Counted from the stretch's first letter, positions 33,777 through 43,283 are shown. The stretch: 64,000 nt of DNA from JABDIP01 sp965212545 (GCA_965212545.1 CBDBVB010000026.1:1-64000), one strand, 5' to 3'. A program made the numbers and translations. The notes: generated by a model not told the origin, from the sequence alone.

Positions 33777-34856
33777 ATGTCGAGTGTTTCAATCAACAGT
33801 CTCGATGTCGCTTTCGGCTCGATCAAGGTCATCGAGAACCTCAACCTGGAGGTCGAAGAGGGCGAATTCATCGTGCTTCTCGGCCCGTCCGGCTGCGGCA
33901 AGTCCACCCTGCTGAACTCGATCGCAGGGCTTCTCGACATCGCCGATGGCGAAATCTGGATCGACGGCAAGAATGTCACCTGGGAGGAGCCCAAGGACCG
34001 CGGCATCGGCATGGTGTTCCAATCCTACGCGCTGTATCCGCGCATGACCGTCGAAGGCAATCTGTCGTTCGGATTGAAGATGGCCAAGGTGCCGAAGCCG
34101 GAGATCGCAAAGCGGATCAAGGATGCCAGTGAGCTCTTGCACATCGACAATCTGATGCATCGCCGCCCAGTCGAATTGTCCGGCGGTCAGCGTCAGCGCG
34201 TTGCGATCGGCCGGGCCCTGGTGCGTGACGTCCACGTGTTCCTGTTCGACGAGCCGCTGTCGAACCTGGATGCGGCCCTGCGCACCGAACTCAGGGTCGA
34301 ACTGAAGCGCCTCCATAGTGAACTCGGCGACTCGACGATGATCTATGTGACCCACGACCAGGTCGAAGCGCTCACCCTGGCCGACCGGATCGCCGTGATG
34401 CATGGCGGGATCATTCAGCAACTGGCGTCGCCGCGCACCATCTATCATACGCCCGCCAACAGGTTCGTGGCCGGCTTCGTCGGTTCGCCGCGGATGAACT
34501 TCATCAATGGTCGCATCGAGACGGAGTCGGGCGGGCACGTATTCGTCTCCGAGCAGTTGACCCAGCCTCTCAACGGCTATGAATTCGCCCAGACACCGCC
34601 ATCCGGCAAGACGGCCGAGCTTGGCGTCCGGCCGGAACATATTCGCATTGACCCCGACAACGGGTCGCACATGGCGACCGTCGACATCGTCGAGCCGATG
34701 GGCGCGGAAACAGTGGTGTGGTGCGACCTTGCCGGCCGGACCATCGGCTTGCGGTTGGATGGGGAGGTTGACGTCCAGCCTCAGCAGACCCTGAAGGTCG
34801 CCTTCCCCGGCGATCGCCTCAACCTCTTCGATACGCAAACCGGCAAACGCCTTTGA
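33777..34856 (+). CDS. Sugar ABC transporter ATPase (MalK/UgpC type)
   Basis: 359 residues. Walker A GPSGCGKST at about 40-48, signature LSGGQRQRVAIGRA, Walker B VFLFDEPLSNLD and switch histidine in YVTHDQVEAL. The C-terminal 120 residues form the regulatory TOBE barrels (ELGVRPEHIRID). It powers the two preceding permeases and starts four bases after the second permease gene. Confidence 0.94.
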   Translation: MSSVSINSLDVAFGSIKVIENLNLEVEEGEFIVLLGPSGCGKSTLLNSIAGLLDIADGEIWIDGKNVTWEEPKDRGIGMVFQSYALYPRMTVEGNLSFGLKMAKVPKPEIAKRIKDASELLHIDNLMHRRPVELSGGQRQRVAIGRALVRDVHVFLFDEPLSNLDAALRTELRVELKRLHSELGDSTMIYVTHDQVEALTLADRIAVMHGGIIQQLASPRTIYHTPANRFVAGFVGSPRMNFINGRIETESGGHVFVSEQLTQPLNGYEFAQTPPSGKTAELGVRPEHIRIDPDNGSHMATVDIVEPMGAETVVWCDLAGRTIGLRLDGEVDVQPQQTLKVAFPGDRLNLFDTQTGKRL

Positions 34857-34872
34857 AACTCGGGAGACGCCT

Positions 34873-35640
34873 GTGACGATCCTCGATCGGCTTTCGATCC
34901 AGCTCTACTCGGCTCGGAATTTCCCGCCGCTGGACGACCAGTTCGCAACCCTGGCCGGGCTCGGATACCGCCTGGTGGAGCCCTATGGCGGCCTGCTTGA
35001 CAAGACCGAAGAGGTGGCGGCCGCCCTTCGCGACCAGAAACTGGCCGCGCCGAGCAGCCATGTCGGGTTGTCGGCCCTGAAGTCCGATTTTGCCGGCACC
35101 GTATCGGCGGCGAAGAAGTTGGGCATTACCCTGCTGATCGTCCCGGCGATATCGGCCGGCGAGCGGCCGAAGGACTCCGGTGGGTGGCGCGATTTCGGGC
35201 GCGAATTGGCCGCCTTGCAGGCATTGCTCGCCGCCGAAGGGATCCGGTTGGCCTGGCACAATCACGATTTCGAGTTTCAGAAAACGCCGGAAGGCCAATT
35301 CCCGCTCGATCTCATCTTCGAGGGCGCGCCGGCGCTTCTCTGGCAGGCCGATATCGGTTGGGTCGCGCGGGCCGGCCAGGATCCGGCCAGCTGGATCGAC
35401 CGCTACCGAGACCGCGTCATTGCCTTTCATATCAAGGACATGGCGCCGGCCGGCGAGAACTCGGACGAGGATGGCTGGGCCGATGTCGGCCACGGAACGA
35501 TCGACTGGGCGGCATTGCTGCCGATCATGAATGCGACCGATGCGGAGCTGTTCGTGCTGGAGCACGACAATCCGAATGATTTTCAGCGCTTCGCCAAGCG
35601 GTCCCGCGAGGCGGTGGCGTCCTGGCCGCAATCGGCCTGA
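34873..35640 (+). CDS. Sugar phosphate isomerase/epimerase (TIM barrel)
   Basis: 255 residues of the xylose-isomerase-like TIM-barrel family. Likely metal ligands are in LAWHNHDFEF, LWQADIGWV, FHIKDM and FVLEHDNP. The start is GTG at 34873 after GGGAGACGCCT. It is embedded in the LacI-controlled operon between the ATPase and the Gfo/Idh oxidoreductase, a combination frequently used to oxidise and rearrange imported sugars or inositols. The exact reaction is unknown. Confidence 0.87.
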   Translation: MTILDRLSIQLYSARNFPPLDDQFATLAGLGYRLVEPYGGLLDKTEEVAAALRDQKLAAPSSHVGLSALKSDFAGTVSAAKKLGITLLIVPAISAGERPKDSGGWRDFGRELAALQALLAAEGIRLAWHNHDFEFQKTPEGQFPLDLIFEGAPALLWQADIGWVARAGQDPASWIDRYRDRVIAFHIKDMAPAGENSDEDGWADVGHGTIDWAALLPIMNATDAELFVLEHDNPNDFQRFAKRSREAVASWPQSA

Positions 35641-35654
35641 CGGGAGCGACGGCT

Positions 35655-36791
35655 ATGGAAACCCTCGGCGTCGGCCTGATTGGCTGTGGCAATATTTCCG
35701 GCATCTATCTGCGCAACGTGCCGACCTGCCAGGGGCTGGAGATGCGCGCGATCGCGGATGCCAGACCCGAGGCGGCGGAAGCGCAGGGTCGCGCATTCGA
35801 CGTGCCGGCGTTATCGGTCGAGGCGTTGCTCGGCCGGGATGACATCGACATCGTGATCAACCTCACGGTCCCCGATGCCCACGCGGAAGTGATCGGTGGT
35901 GCGCTGGCCGCCGGGAAGCATGTCTTCTCCGAAAAGCCGCTTGCGACCGACCTGGCCGCAGCCCGCTCCCTCGTCACGGACGCGGAGGCGCGCGGGCTTC
36001 TCATCGGCTGTGCCCCGGATACATTTCTGGGAGCCGGCGGCCGCCTGGCACGCAGCCTGATCGACGAGGGACGGGTCGGCCGCGTTCTGTCCGGAACAGC
36101 CTTCTTCATGTCGCATGGCATGGAGCACTGGCATCCGAACCCGGAGTTCTTCTTCAAGCCCGGTGGCGGGCCGGTGCTCGATGTCGGCCCCTACTACATT
36201 CACGCGCTGGTCAACCTGCTGGGGCCGGTCGCCCGGGTCCGGTCGGTGACCGCGACGGGCTTTGAAGAGCGGCTGGTCACCGCCGACGGACCGCACAAGG
36301 GCGATCGGATATCGGTCGAGACACCGACCACCGCGCTGGCGATCCTCGAATTCCAATCCGGCGCGCAGGTTCTCTTCGCTGCGAGCTGGGACGTCTGGAA
36401 ACATGGCCACCGGCCGCTCGAGTTGTACGGAACCGAGGGGTCGCTGCAAGTGCCGGACCCCAACTTTTTCGGCGGCGTGGTGGTGAGCTCGGAACGCGGC
36501 GGCGACTGGACGGACCACGACTCCTCGGCGATGCCCATGGGTGCGCCGAACTGGCCAACCGATTCGCCACGCAATGCCAATTACCGGGCCCTCGGCGTCG
36601 CCGAGCTGGCGCACAGCATCCGCTCCGGCACTCCGAACCGGGCAAGCGGCCGGCTGGCGCTGCACGCCCTTGAGGTGATGATCGCGATCGTCGACGGAAG
36701 CGACGATGGCGGGTCGGTTGAGATCGCGACGAAGACCGATCGCCCGGACCTTCTTTCGGAAGAGGAAGCCGCGACCTACTTCGCGACCTGA
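35655..36791 (+). CDS. Gfo/Idh/MocA-family oxidoreductase
   Basis: 378 residues. The N-terminal Rossmann motif is GLIGCGNISG, the conserved EKPLA motif is at about residue 94 (VFSEKPLATD), and a His region follows in the substrate domain (FFKPGGGPVLDVGPYYIHAL carries the D-x-G-x-Y/H pair). It is an NAD(P)-dependent sugar or cyclitol dehydrogenase. Last gene of the LacI-controlled operon, 14 bases after the isomerase gene. It probably catalyses the first oxidation of the imported sugar. Confidence 0.9.
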   Translation: METLGVGLIGCGNISGIYLRNVPTCQGLEMRAIADARPEAAEAQGRAFDVPALSVEALLGRDDIDIVINLTVPDAHAEVIGGALAAGKHVFSEKPLATDLAAARSLVTDAEARGLLIGCAPDTFLGAGGRLARSLIDEGRVGRVLSGTAFFMSHGMEHWHPNPEFFFKPGGGPVLDVGPYYIHALVNLLGPVARVRSVTATGFEERLVTADGPHKGDRISVETPTTALAILEFQSGAQVLFAASWDVWKHGHRPLELYGTEGSLQVPDPNFFGGVVVSSERGGDWTDHDSSAMPMGAPNWPTDSPRNANYRALGVAELAHSIRSGTPNRASGRLALHALEVMIAIVDGSDDGGSVEIATKTDRPDLLSEEEAATYFAT

Positions 36792-36930
36792 GTCAGTCAA
36801 GGGCCTGATCGCTTCTCACTGAAACGGCGCAGAGCAATCAGTTCGAGCCGCCCGCCTGGAAGAGCGGCCGCGACCATGCCAACATGTCCCGAGCGGGCGA
36901 GCGGGTTCCCGCCGGGAGGATGAGCAGGGC

Positions 36931-37701
36931 ATGGCGCTTTTGACGGTGCGCGGCCTTACGCGTGGATTCTATGGCATTCGGGCGCTCGACGGCGCCGACC
37001 TGGATGTCGAGCCAGGCACCATCACTGGCTTGATCGGACCGAACGGCGCCGGCAAGACGACGCTGTTCAACTGCGTGTCCGGCGTGGTCCCGCCCGATGG
37101 CGGCTCCGTGCTGTTCGACGGCCGCGACATCACGGGCGCACGTCCGGAGGCCATCACCCAGTCCGGCATGGTCCGCACTTTCCAGATCGCACGCGGGTTT
37201 CCCCGACTGACCGTCCTGGAAAACCTGATGCTGTACGGCCGCGACCAGCCCGGCGAAGGCCTCGCGCGCGCGCTAACAGGCATCGGCCGGGTACGCGGCC
37301 GGGAGGCGGAGATCAAGGATCGCGCCATCGCCATCGCCGACCGCCTGAACCTGAAGGCGGTGATCGACAATCCCGCCTCAGACCTCTCCGGCGGCCAGAA
37401 GAAGCTGCTGGAGATCGGCCGCGCCCTGATGAGTGCCCCGAAGCTGATCCTGCTGGACGAGCCGATCGCCGGGGTGAACCCAACCCTGAGCGGGGAGATC
37501 GCCGAGCATCTGACGGCGCTCAAGGATGGCGGGCTGACCCTGCTGATCATCGAGCACGACATGGACATGATCGCCCGGCTGTGCGACCCGGTGATCGTCA
37601 TGGCGGAAGGCCGCCGGCTGACCGAGGGTCGCTTCGCGGACATCGCGGCAGATCCGCGGGTGCAGGAAGCCTATATGGGAGGCCGGCGATGGGCCTCCTG
37701 A
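36931..37701 (+). CDS. livG: Branched-chain-type ABC transporter ATPase (LivG)
   Basis: 256 residues. Walker A GPNGAGKTT, signature LSGGQKKLLEIGRAL, Walker B LILLDEPIAGVNP and the LivG-specific long insertion after Walker A. One of two ATPases of a HAAT-type importer for branched-chain amino acids, amides or urea-like compounds. It overlaps livF by 13 bases. It precedes the binding protein and permease genes, an unusual order but still one strand. Confidence 0.92.
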   Translation: MALLTVRGLTRGFYGIRALDGADLDVEPGTITGLIGPNGAGKTTLFNCVSGVVPPDGGSVLFDGRDITGARPEAITQSGMVRTFQIARGFPRLTVLENLMLYGRDQPGEGLARALTGIGRVRGREAEIKDRAIAIADRLNLKAVIDNPASDLSGGQKKLLEIGRALMSAPKLILLDEPIAGVNPTLSGEIAEHLTALKDGGLTLLIIEHDMDMIARLCDPVIVMAEGRRLTEGRFADIAADPRVQEAYMGGRRWAS

Positions 37702-38396
37702 CCGTGGACTCCCTGGTCGCCGGGTATTCCAGCGCCGACCGGATCCTGAAGGGCGTGGCGCTCGACGTCGAGCCAGGCGAAGTGGTCTGCATCATCGGTC
37801 CCAACGGTGCCGGCAAGTCGACCCTGCTGAAAGCGATCGCCGGATTGCTGAAGCCGAGCGAAGGCACGATCCGGCTCGGCGATCGCGAGTTGACCGGCCG
37901 GCCGGCGCGGGAGGTGGCGCGGGACGGCATCGCCTTCGTGCCGCAGGAGATGAATGTCTTTCCGACCATGTCGATCCGGGAGAATCTGGAGATCGGCGGC
38001 TATGTCGCACCGCACCGAACCCGCGAGCGGATCGCCGCCGCGTTCGAGCGCTTCCCGATGCTGGCCGAGCGTCGGCGCACCGCGGCGCGGACCCTGTCCG
38101 GAGGCCAGCGGCAGATCCTGGCCATGGCCATGGCGCTGATGGTGGAGCCGGTGGTGCTGATGCTGGACGAGCCGTCGGCCGGGTTGTCGCCGGTGGCCGC
38201 CGAGCAGCTGTTCGACACCATTCGCGCGATCCGCGACGAGGGCGTCGCGATCGCCATGGTCGAACAAAATGCGCTGGAGGCTCTCACACTGGCCGATCGT
38301 GGGTATATCATGGTCGATGGGCGCAACAGCCGAACCGGGCCGGCGGCGGAGCTTGCCGCCGACCCGGAGGTGCGACGCGTGTTCTTGGGAGGATAA
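37689..38396 (+). CDS. livF: Branched-chain-type ABC transporter ATPase (LivF)
   Basis: 235 residues. Walker A GPNGAGKST, signature LSGGQRQILAMAMAL, Walker B VLMLDEPSAGLSP and the LivF ending (DPEVRRVFLGG). The ATG at 37689 lies inside the 3' end of livG, indicating translational coupling. The frame opens earlier but those residues belong to the overlapped gene. Confidence 0.93.
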   Translation: MGLLTVDSLVAGYSSADRILKGVALDVEPGEVVCIIGPNGAGKSTLLKAIAGLLKPSEGTIRLGDRELTGRPAREVARDGIAFVPQEMNVFPTMSIRENLEIGGYVAPHRTRERIAAAFERFPMLAERRRTAARTLSGGQRQILAMAMALMVEPVVLMLDEPSAGLSPVAAEQLFDTIRAIRDEGVAIAMVEQNALEALTLADRGYIMVDGRNSRTGPAAELAADPEVRRVFLGG

Positions 38397-38464
38397 AGGG
38401 GGGCTCGACGCACGAAGCTTCGTTCCGAAACAACATCTTCCGGGAGATGCGCAACACCGGTCTT

Positions 38465-38536
38465 CGTCATTCCCGCGTAGGCGGGAATCCAGTCGATCCC
38501 GGCGTTTCCTGGATTCCCGCCTTCGCGGGAATGACG
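38465..38536. repeat. REP-like inverted repeat (dRS3-like ATTCCC...GGGAAT type)
   Basis: Two 28-base blocks, CGTCATTCCCGCGTAGGCGG... at 38465-38492 and its near-perfect reverse complement at 38509-38536, each themselves a small hairpin (ATTCCCGC...GCGGGAAT), separated by 16 bases. Repeats of this sequence are widespread in proteobacterial intergenic space. Here it separates livF from the binding-protein gene and could form a strong stem in the transcript. Confidence 0.85.
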
Positions 38537-38650
38537 AAATGTGAGTAGAATTGAGGCTTGTAACGCGTTGAACTAACGAGATTTATCGCGGGCGAAGTCG
38601 ACACACCCGGACACGGGACAAATACAAAGATCAACAGGGAGGGATATGAC

Positions 38651-39853
38651 ATGACCAGACTCAAAACCACACGCCGCACGGTGCTGAAGGGCGCCGCGGC
38701 GGCATCGGCGGTGATCGCCGCACCGACAATCCTCAGCGCACAGTCCGGCGAGATCCGGCTGGGCAGCCTGACCCCGCTGACCGGAGTCGGCGGCGCCTAT
38801 GGCCCGTCGATGCGCAATGCCATCGCCGGCGTGGTCGACTCGGTCAATGCGGCGGGCGGCGTTCTCGGCCGCCAGATCGCACTGACCTCCGAAGACACCC
38901 AGACCAGCCCCGAGGCGGCGGTCCGCGCCGCCCGCAAGCTGATCGACGTCGACGGCGTCTCGGCGATCATGGGCACCTGGGCGTCGTCGATCACGACAGC
39001 CATCGCGCCGCTGTGCTGGGAGAGCCGGACCATGCTGTTCTGCGTTTCCGGCGCGGACAGCATCACCATGCTGCCGCATCAGGGGTTCATCGCCCGCACC
39101 CAGCCAAACAGCAAGCTTCAGATCCGCGTCGCCGGCGATTTCATGATCGGCGAAGGCGGCACCAAGCTCGCCTGGATTGGCCCGCAGACGCCGTTCGCGC
39201 AGAGCTCGATCGACATCCTGGGCGAGATCGCGGCCGGCGGCGGAGCCAGCATGGAATCGCTGATCTATGAAGCCGACAAGACGACCTATCGCTCGGAGGT
39301 CGACGAGATCCTGCGCGGCGACCCGGATTTCCTGATGCTGGGCGGCTATGCGGCCGACAGCACGATCCTGCTGCGCGACCTGTTCCAGGCCGGCTATGAG
39401 GGCAGGATCATCGGCCCCGCCTATGCCGTGAACCAGGGCGTGATCGAGTCCCTGCCGGCCAATGTGCTGGAAGGCGTGTTCACCTGGGAGGGCTCGCCGG
39501 CCATCGACAGCGGCGCCTATGCCCGGGTCCAGGCCATTCTGGGCGTAGACGAGGTCGACCCCTATTCGGCCCAGACCTACGACCATGCCAGCCTGGCGAT
39601 CCTGGCCATGGCCGCCGCCGACTCCGACACCGGCGACGCCATCCGGCAAAGCCTGCGGAGCATAAGCCAGGGTGATGGCGAGGCGGTCGACAACGCCGCC
39701 GACGGCGTCGCCATGCTGGCCGACGGCAAAGCGGTGAACTACACCGGCGCCAGCGGCCCGTGCGACTTCAACGAGGTCGGCGACATCACCGGCACCCAGT
39801 TCGTGTTCAAGCTGATCACGGACGGCAGCGCCGGTATCTATAAGCGCGCATGA
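38651..39853 (+). CDS. Branched-chain-type ABC transporter binding protein
   Basis: 400 residues. A twin-arginine-style leader (TRRTVLKGAAAASAV, ending ILSAQSG) rather than a plain Sec signal, common in urea/amide-binding relatives. The mature part IRLGSLTPLTGVGGAYGPSM and AGGVLGRQIALTSEDTQTSPE follow the LivJ/FmdD/UrtA family. It binds the ligand for the LivHM channel. Upstream is a 254-base leader containing the REP hairpin; GGGAGGGATATGAC precedes the ATG. Ligand unknown. Confidence 0.9.
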   Translation: MTRLKTTRRTVLKGAAAASAVIAAPTILSAQSGEIRLGSLTPLTGVGGAYGPSMRNAIAGVVDSVNAAGGVLGRQIALTSEDTQTSPEAAVRAARKLIDVDGVSAIMGTWASSITTAIAPLCWESRTMLFCVSGADSITMLPHQGFIARTQPNSKLQIRVAGDFMIGEGGTKLAWIGPQTPFAQSSIDILGEIAAGGGASMESLIYEADKTTYRSEVDEILRGDPDFLMLGGYAADSTILLRDLFQAGYEGRIIGPAYAVNQGVIESLPANVLEGVFTWEGSPAIDSGAYARVQAILGVDEVDPYSAQTYDHASLAILAMAAADSDTGDAIRQSLRSISQGDGEAVDNAADGVAMLADGKAVNYTGASGPCDFNEVGDITGTQFVFKLITDGSAGIYKRA

Positions 39854-39866
39854 GCGCGATCGTGAC

Positions 39867-39893
39867 GGACAGCCGGTGTTGGGCCGGCTGTCC
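39867..39893 (+). promoter_or_regulatory. Hairpin between the binding-protein gene and livH
   Basis: A perfect 10-base stem GGACAGCCGG (39867-39876) and CCGGCTGTCC (39884-39893) with a 7-base loop, followed by TCTTTCT. It is terminator-like but leaky, and would lower read-through into the permease genes. Confidence 0.65.
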
Positions 39894-39928
39894 TCTTTCT
39901 CCAATCTGCCGCATCGATCGATCCGCCG

Positions 39929-40795
39929 GTGTTTGACCTGCTGCCGCAATTGCTGGTCAACGGCATCGTGTCCGGGACCTTGCTGGCGATCCCGGCGATC
40001 GGCTTCACGGCGATCTATGCGGTGCTGCGGTTCCCCAATTTCTCGGTCGCGAGCCACGCCACGATCGGCGCCTTCGCCGGCTACGTCGCAAATGTGCATT
40101 TCGGCCTGCCGGCAGTGCTGGCCCTGGTTTTCGCCTTCGCGGTCGCGGGGCTGGTCGGCCTGATCAGCGACGAGTTGGTGCTGCGCCCGCTGCGGCCGCA
40201 TGGCGCGTTGACGGCGGCAATCGCCTCGATCGCGCTGACGGTGGTGCTGGAGAACATCGTGCGGTTCATCTTCGGCAACGACATTCGCGGCTACGACCTG
40301 CCGATCGTGCGCGACTGGCGATACTGGGAGATCCGGATCGGGCCGCAGCAGCTGGAAAACCTGGGCCTGGCGATCGCCATCATGGTGGCGGTGTTCGCTT
40401 TTCTGACCTTCACCCGGATGGGCAAGGCGATGCGGGCCGTCGCCGACAACCCGGCCCTGGCCGACATCAAGGGTGTCAACGCACTGCAGATCGGCCGGTT
40501 GACCGCCTTCATCGGTATGGGGCTGGTCGGCGTCGGCGGCATGTTGCTGGGCCTGGGCACGGCGATCGACCCGCTGACCGGATTCCGCTTCATCCTGTCG
40601 ATCTTCGCCGCCACCGTGGTCGGTGGTCTCGGCAGCATTCCCGGTGCGGTGCTCGGCGCCATGGTCGTGGGCATCGGCGAGGAACTGTCCCTGATCGTCC
40701 TGGAGCCGACCTACAAGAGCGCCGTCGGCTTCATCGCCATCGTCCTGGTGCTGACCCTGCGGCCGCGCGGCTTGCTGGGCGAACGGGCCTATTAG
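39929..40795 (+). CDS. livH: Branched-chain-type ABC transporter permease (LivH)
   Basis: 288 residues with about eight transmembrane helices. It begins with GTG (VFDLLPQLLVNGIVSG, the LivH opening), and the cytoplasmic loop MRAVADNPALADIKGVN is the LivH ATPase-contact motif. It pairs with the LivM product encoded 11 bases downstream. An earlier start in the same frame is possible but not supported by the family length. Confidence 0.92.
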   Translation: MFDLLPQLLVNGIVSGTLLAIPAIGFTAIYAVLRFPNFSVASHATIGAFAGYVANVHFGLPAVLALVFAFAVAGLVGLISDELVLRPLRPHGALTAAIASIALTVVLENIVRFIFGNDIRGYDLPIVRDWRYWEIRIGPQQLENLGLAIAIMVAVFAFLTFTRMGKAMRAVADNPALADIKGVNALQIGRLTAFIGMGLVGVGGMLLGLGTAIDPLTGFRFILSIFAATVVGGLGSIPGAVLGAMVVGIGEELSLIVLEPTYKSAVGFIAIVLVLTLRPRGLLGERAY

Positions 40796-40806
40796 GCAGC
40801 CTAAGG

Positions 40807-41712
40807 ATGGAAAACTATCTGATCTCGATCGTTACCTTCGGCGCGTTCTACGCGCTGCTGGCGCTGGGGCTGAACCTGATCTGGGGCATGACCGGGATGA
40901 TCAATCTCGGGCTTGCCGGGTTCTTCGCGCTGGGCGCCTATGCCTCGGCCCTGGCCACCACCGGGGCCGCCCTGCCAATCGTGCTGGGGCCTGGTGGTCG
41001 CGTTCGCGGTCGCCGGCGCCGCCGGTGCCCTGCTGACCCTGACAACGCTGAAGCTGCGCGGCGATTATCTCGCCATCGTCACGCTTGGCTTCTCCGAGGT
41101 TGTGCGCCTGGTGGCCAGCAACGAGATCTGGCTGACCAATGGTACCGACGGCGTCTCCGGAATTCCCGGCCCGTTCCGCTCCAGCCTGACGCCGGGGCCT
41201 TCAACCTGTTGTTCTGCGTTTTGGCCCTGGCCGTCGTGGCGGCGGTCCTGATCCTGGCCCAGCGCCTGCGCCACAGCCCCTATGGCCGGGTGCTGCGGGC
41301 GATCCGCGACGACGAGTTGGTGGCCGCGGTCGCCGGCAAATCGGTGCGCCGCTTCAAGATCGAGGCGTTTGCGGTGGGCGCCGGCATCATGGGGCTCGCC
41401 GGCGGCCTCTATGGCCATTACACCAGCTATATCGCGCCGGACATCTTCCGGCCCCTGGTCACGATCTACATCTTCCTGGCGCTGACCGCCGGCGGCACGG
41501 GCAACAACCTCGGTGCGGTGGTCGGCGCCTTTCTGGTGATGGCGATCCTGGAGGGCACCCGCTTCATCGGCGACATCGTGCCGGACCTGCCCGGCGCGCA
41601 GATCGCGGCCCTGCGCGAGATACTGGTCGGCACCCTGCTGATCCTGGTCATGCGCTTCCGCCCCGCCGGCCTGATCCCGGAACGCGCCGCGATCCGCGGC
41701 GGCGCGCCATGA
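40807..41712 (+). CDS. livM: Branched-chain-type ABC transporter permease (LivM), frame-disrupted twice
   Basis: Residues 1-60 (LNLIWGMTGMINLGLAGFFALGAYASA) and the last 170 (GRVLRAIRDDELVAAVAGKS and so on) are in one frame and are clearly LivM. Between about 40988 and 41200 the correct protein (VVAFAVAGAAGALLTLTTLK, then LAIVTLGFSEVVRLVASNEI) is in another frame. One extra G at the first GGGGCC and one missing G at the second GGGGCC explain both shifts, and together they restore the frame. The corrected protein is complete, about 301 residues. Its stop overlaps the GAF gene start (ATGA). Confidence 0.88.
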   Translation: MENYLISIVTFGAFYALLALGLNLIWGMTGMINLGLAGFFALGAYASALATTGAALPIVLGPGGRVRGRRRRRCPADPDNAEAARRLSRHRHAWLLRGCAPGGQQRDLADQWYRRRLRNSRPVPLQPDAGAFNLLFCVLALAVVAAVLILAQRLRHSPYGRVLRAIRDDELVAAVAGKSVRRFKIEAFAVGAGIMGLAGGLYGHYTSYIAPDIFRPLVTIYIFLALTAGGTGNNLGAVVGAFLVMAILEGTRFIGDIVPDLPGAQIAALREILVGTLLILVMRFRPAGLIPERAAIRGGAP

Positions 41713-42239
41713 GACAAGATCCGACCGATGGCGAGCGGCTGGCAGCCTTGGCCGACTGCGCCGCCGCCCTGGGCCAGCCCGGCCAGCCCCGCGCCGGCTT
41801 CGATGCGCTGGAGGCGGCGCTCGGCCGGCTGATCGGCCACAAGCTGTTCACCCTGATGGTACTGGACAGCGACAAGGGCGAGGTGGAGCGCGTCTACTCG
41901 AACCAGCCGGACGCCTATCCGGTCCTCGGCCGCAAGCCGCTCGGCGCCATGACCGAATGGGGCCGGCATGTGATCGAGGGCCGCCAGCCCTATCTCGGTC
42001 GCACGGCCGCCGATATTCGCTGGGCATTCTTCGACCACGAGCTGATCGCGTCGCTTGGTTGCGGCTCGGTTGTCAATCTGCTGGTCAGCCTCGACGGCGC
42101 CCTGCTGGGCACTGTCAACATGCTGCATTCCGAAGGCTATTATCGCGAGTCCGACCTCGAGGTCGGCGCGCCCTTCGCCCAGTTGCTGGCGCCGCTCTAT
42201 CTCCGGCTCATCGCCGGCGACTTGGCCGTCGCGCCATGA
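41709..42239 (+). CDS. GAF-domain protein
   Basis: 176 residues forming a single GAF-like domain from about residue 30 (LEAALGRLIGHKLFTLMVLD ... VVNLLVSLDGALLGTVNMLH ... LAPLYLRLI). No catalytic or output domain follows, so it is a stand-alone small-molecule sensor or a remote ligand-binding protein. Translationally coupled to livM, it may sense the imported compound or take part in its metabolism. No named function can be given. Confidence 0.8.
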   Translation: MRQDPTDGERLAALADCAAALGQPGQPRAGFDALEAALGRLIGHKLFTLMVLDSDKGEVERVYSNQPDAYPVLGRKPLGAMTEWGRHVIEGRQPYLGRTAADIRWAFFDHELIASLGCGSVVNLLVSLDGALLGTVNMLHSEGYYRESDLEVGAPFAQLLAPLYLRLIAGDLAVAP

Positions 42240-42264
42240 TCCCTCGATTCCATTGGGACCCGCC

Positions 42265-43283
42265 ATGTCCGGTGACATCCATTCCCGCAACAAGCACCTG
42301 ATACGGCCGCTGCGCCGGGCGCTGTACGACTATGAACCCGCCGGCGTGCAGGCGGCATTGTCGAGGCCTTCCACAAGGACGCGCCGGTCCACCTCGCCTA
42401 CCCGTTCGAGGATCTCGACGGCGCAGAGGGACTCTACGCGCAGGCATTCTTGCCGCTGCAAAAGGCGATCCCCGACCTGGAGCGCCGCGACACCATCGTG
42501 ATGGCCGGCACCTCTCCCCAGGACAATGACTGGGTCGGCTGCTGCGGCTACTACACCGGAACCTTCACGGCACCGTGGCTCGACATTCCGCCGACCGGCC
42601 ACAAGGTCGCCATGCGCTTTCACGAGTTCTTCCGGGTCGAGGACGGCCGGGTGGTGGAGATGCAGGCCCTGTGGGACATTCCCGAAATGATGATGCAGGC
42701 GGGCGCCTGGCCGATGGCGCCGAGCCTGGGCCGGGAATGGCACGTGCCCGGACCGGCGACCCAGGACGGGATCATTCCCGCCCCGCGCGATTCCGAGCGC
42801 TCGGAAGCCAGCCGCAAGCTGGTCTCTGAAATGCTGGCGGCCCTGGGCAACTACGCCGGCGGCGGCGTCGAGGCCATGCGGCTGGGCGACTACTGGCATC
42901 CGCGTTTCAGCTGGTATGGGCCGTCGGGGATCGGCACCGGCCGCGGCCTGTCCGGTTTTCGCGACTGGCACCAGATACCGTTCCTGAACGCCATGCCGGA
43001 TCGGGTCGGCACCCTTGGCAAAGGCGATCTGTTCGGCGACGGCGATTATGTCGGTTTCACCGCCTGGCCCGGCATGCGCGCCACCATTACCGGCGATGGC
43101 TGGTTGGGCATCGCACCGTCGGGCCAGAAGATCACCATGCGCAGCCTGGATTTCTGGCGTTGCGAGGACGGGCTGATCCGCGAGAACTGGGTGCTGGTCG
43201 ACATCCTGGATGTCTTCAAACAGATCGGCGTCGACGTGTTCGCCCGCATGCGGGAGTTCAACAAGGCGCGCTTGCCGGGCTGA
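42265..43283 (+). CDS. SnoaL-like (polyketide-cyclase-fold) protein, frame-disrupted once
   Basis: Two SnoaL/NTF2-like modules in tandem. One covers about residues 20-160 (DTIVMAGTSPQDNDWVGCCGYYTG, GHKVAMRFHEFFRVEDGRVVEM), and the second about 185-335 (WYGPSGIGTGRGLSGFRDWHQ, KITMRSLDFWRCEDGLIRENWVLVD). The frame from the ATG at 42265 fails at about 42360; adding one G in GCATTGTCGAG restores VEAFHKDAPVHLAYPFED before the first module. About 340 residues if corrected. Members of this group are small-molecule binding or hydrolytic enzymes; the partner here is unknown. Confidence 0.8.

Noticed and set aside
38573..40201. A 542-codon antisense frame opposite the LivK and LivH genes
   Set aside because: No family resemblance; the plus strand has both proteins intact.
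40987..41205. Programmed frameshifting in livM
   Set aside because: The two shifts cancel each other and lie at GGGGCC runs; there is no slippery sequence with a downstream structure, and other genes show similar single-base slips.
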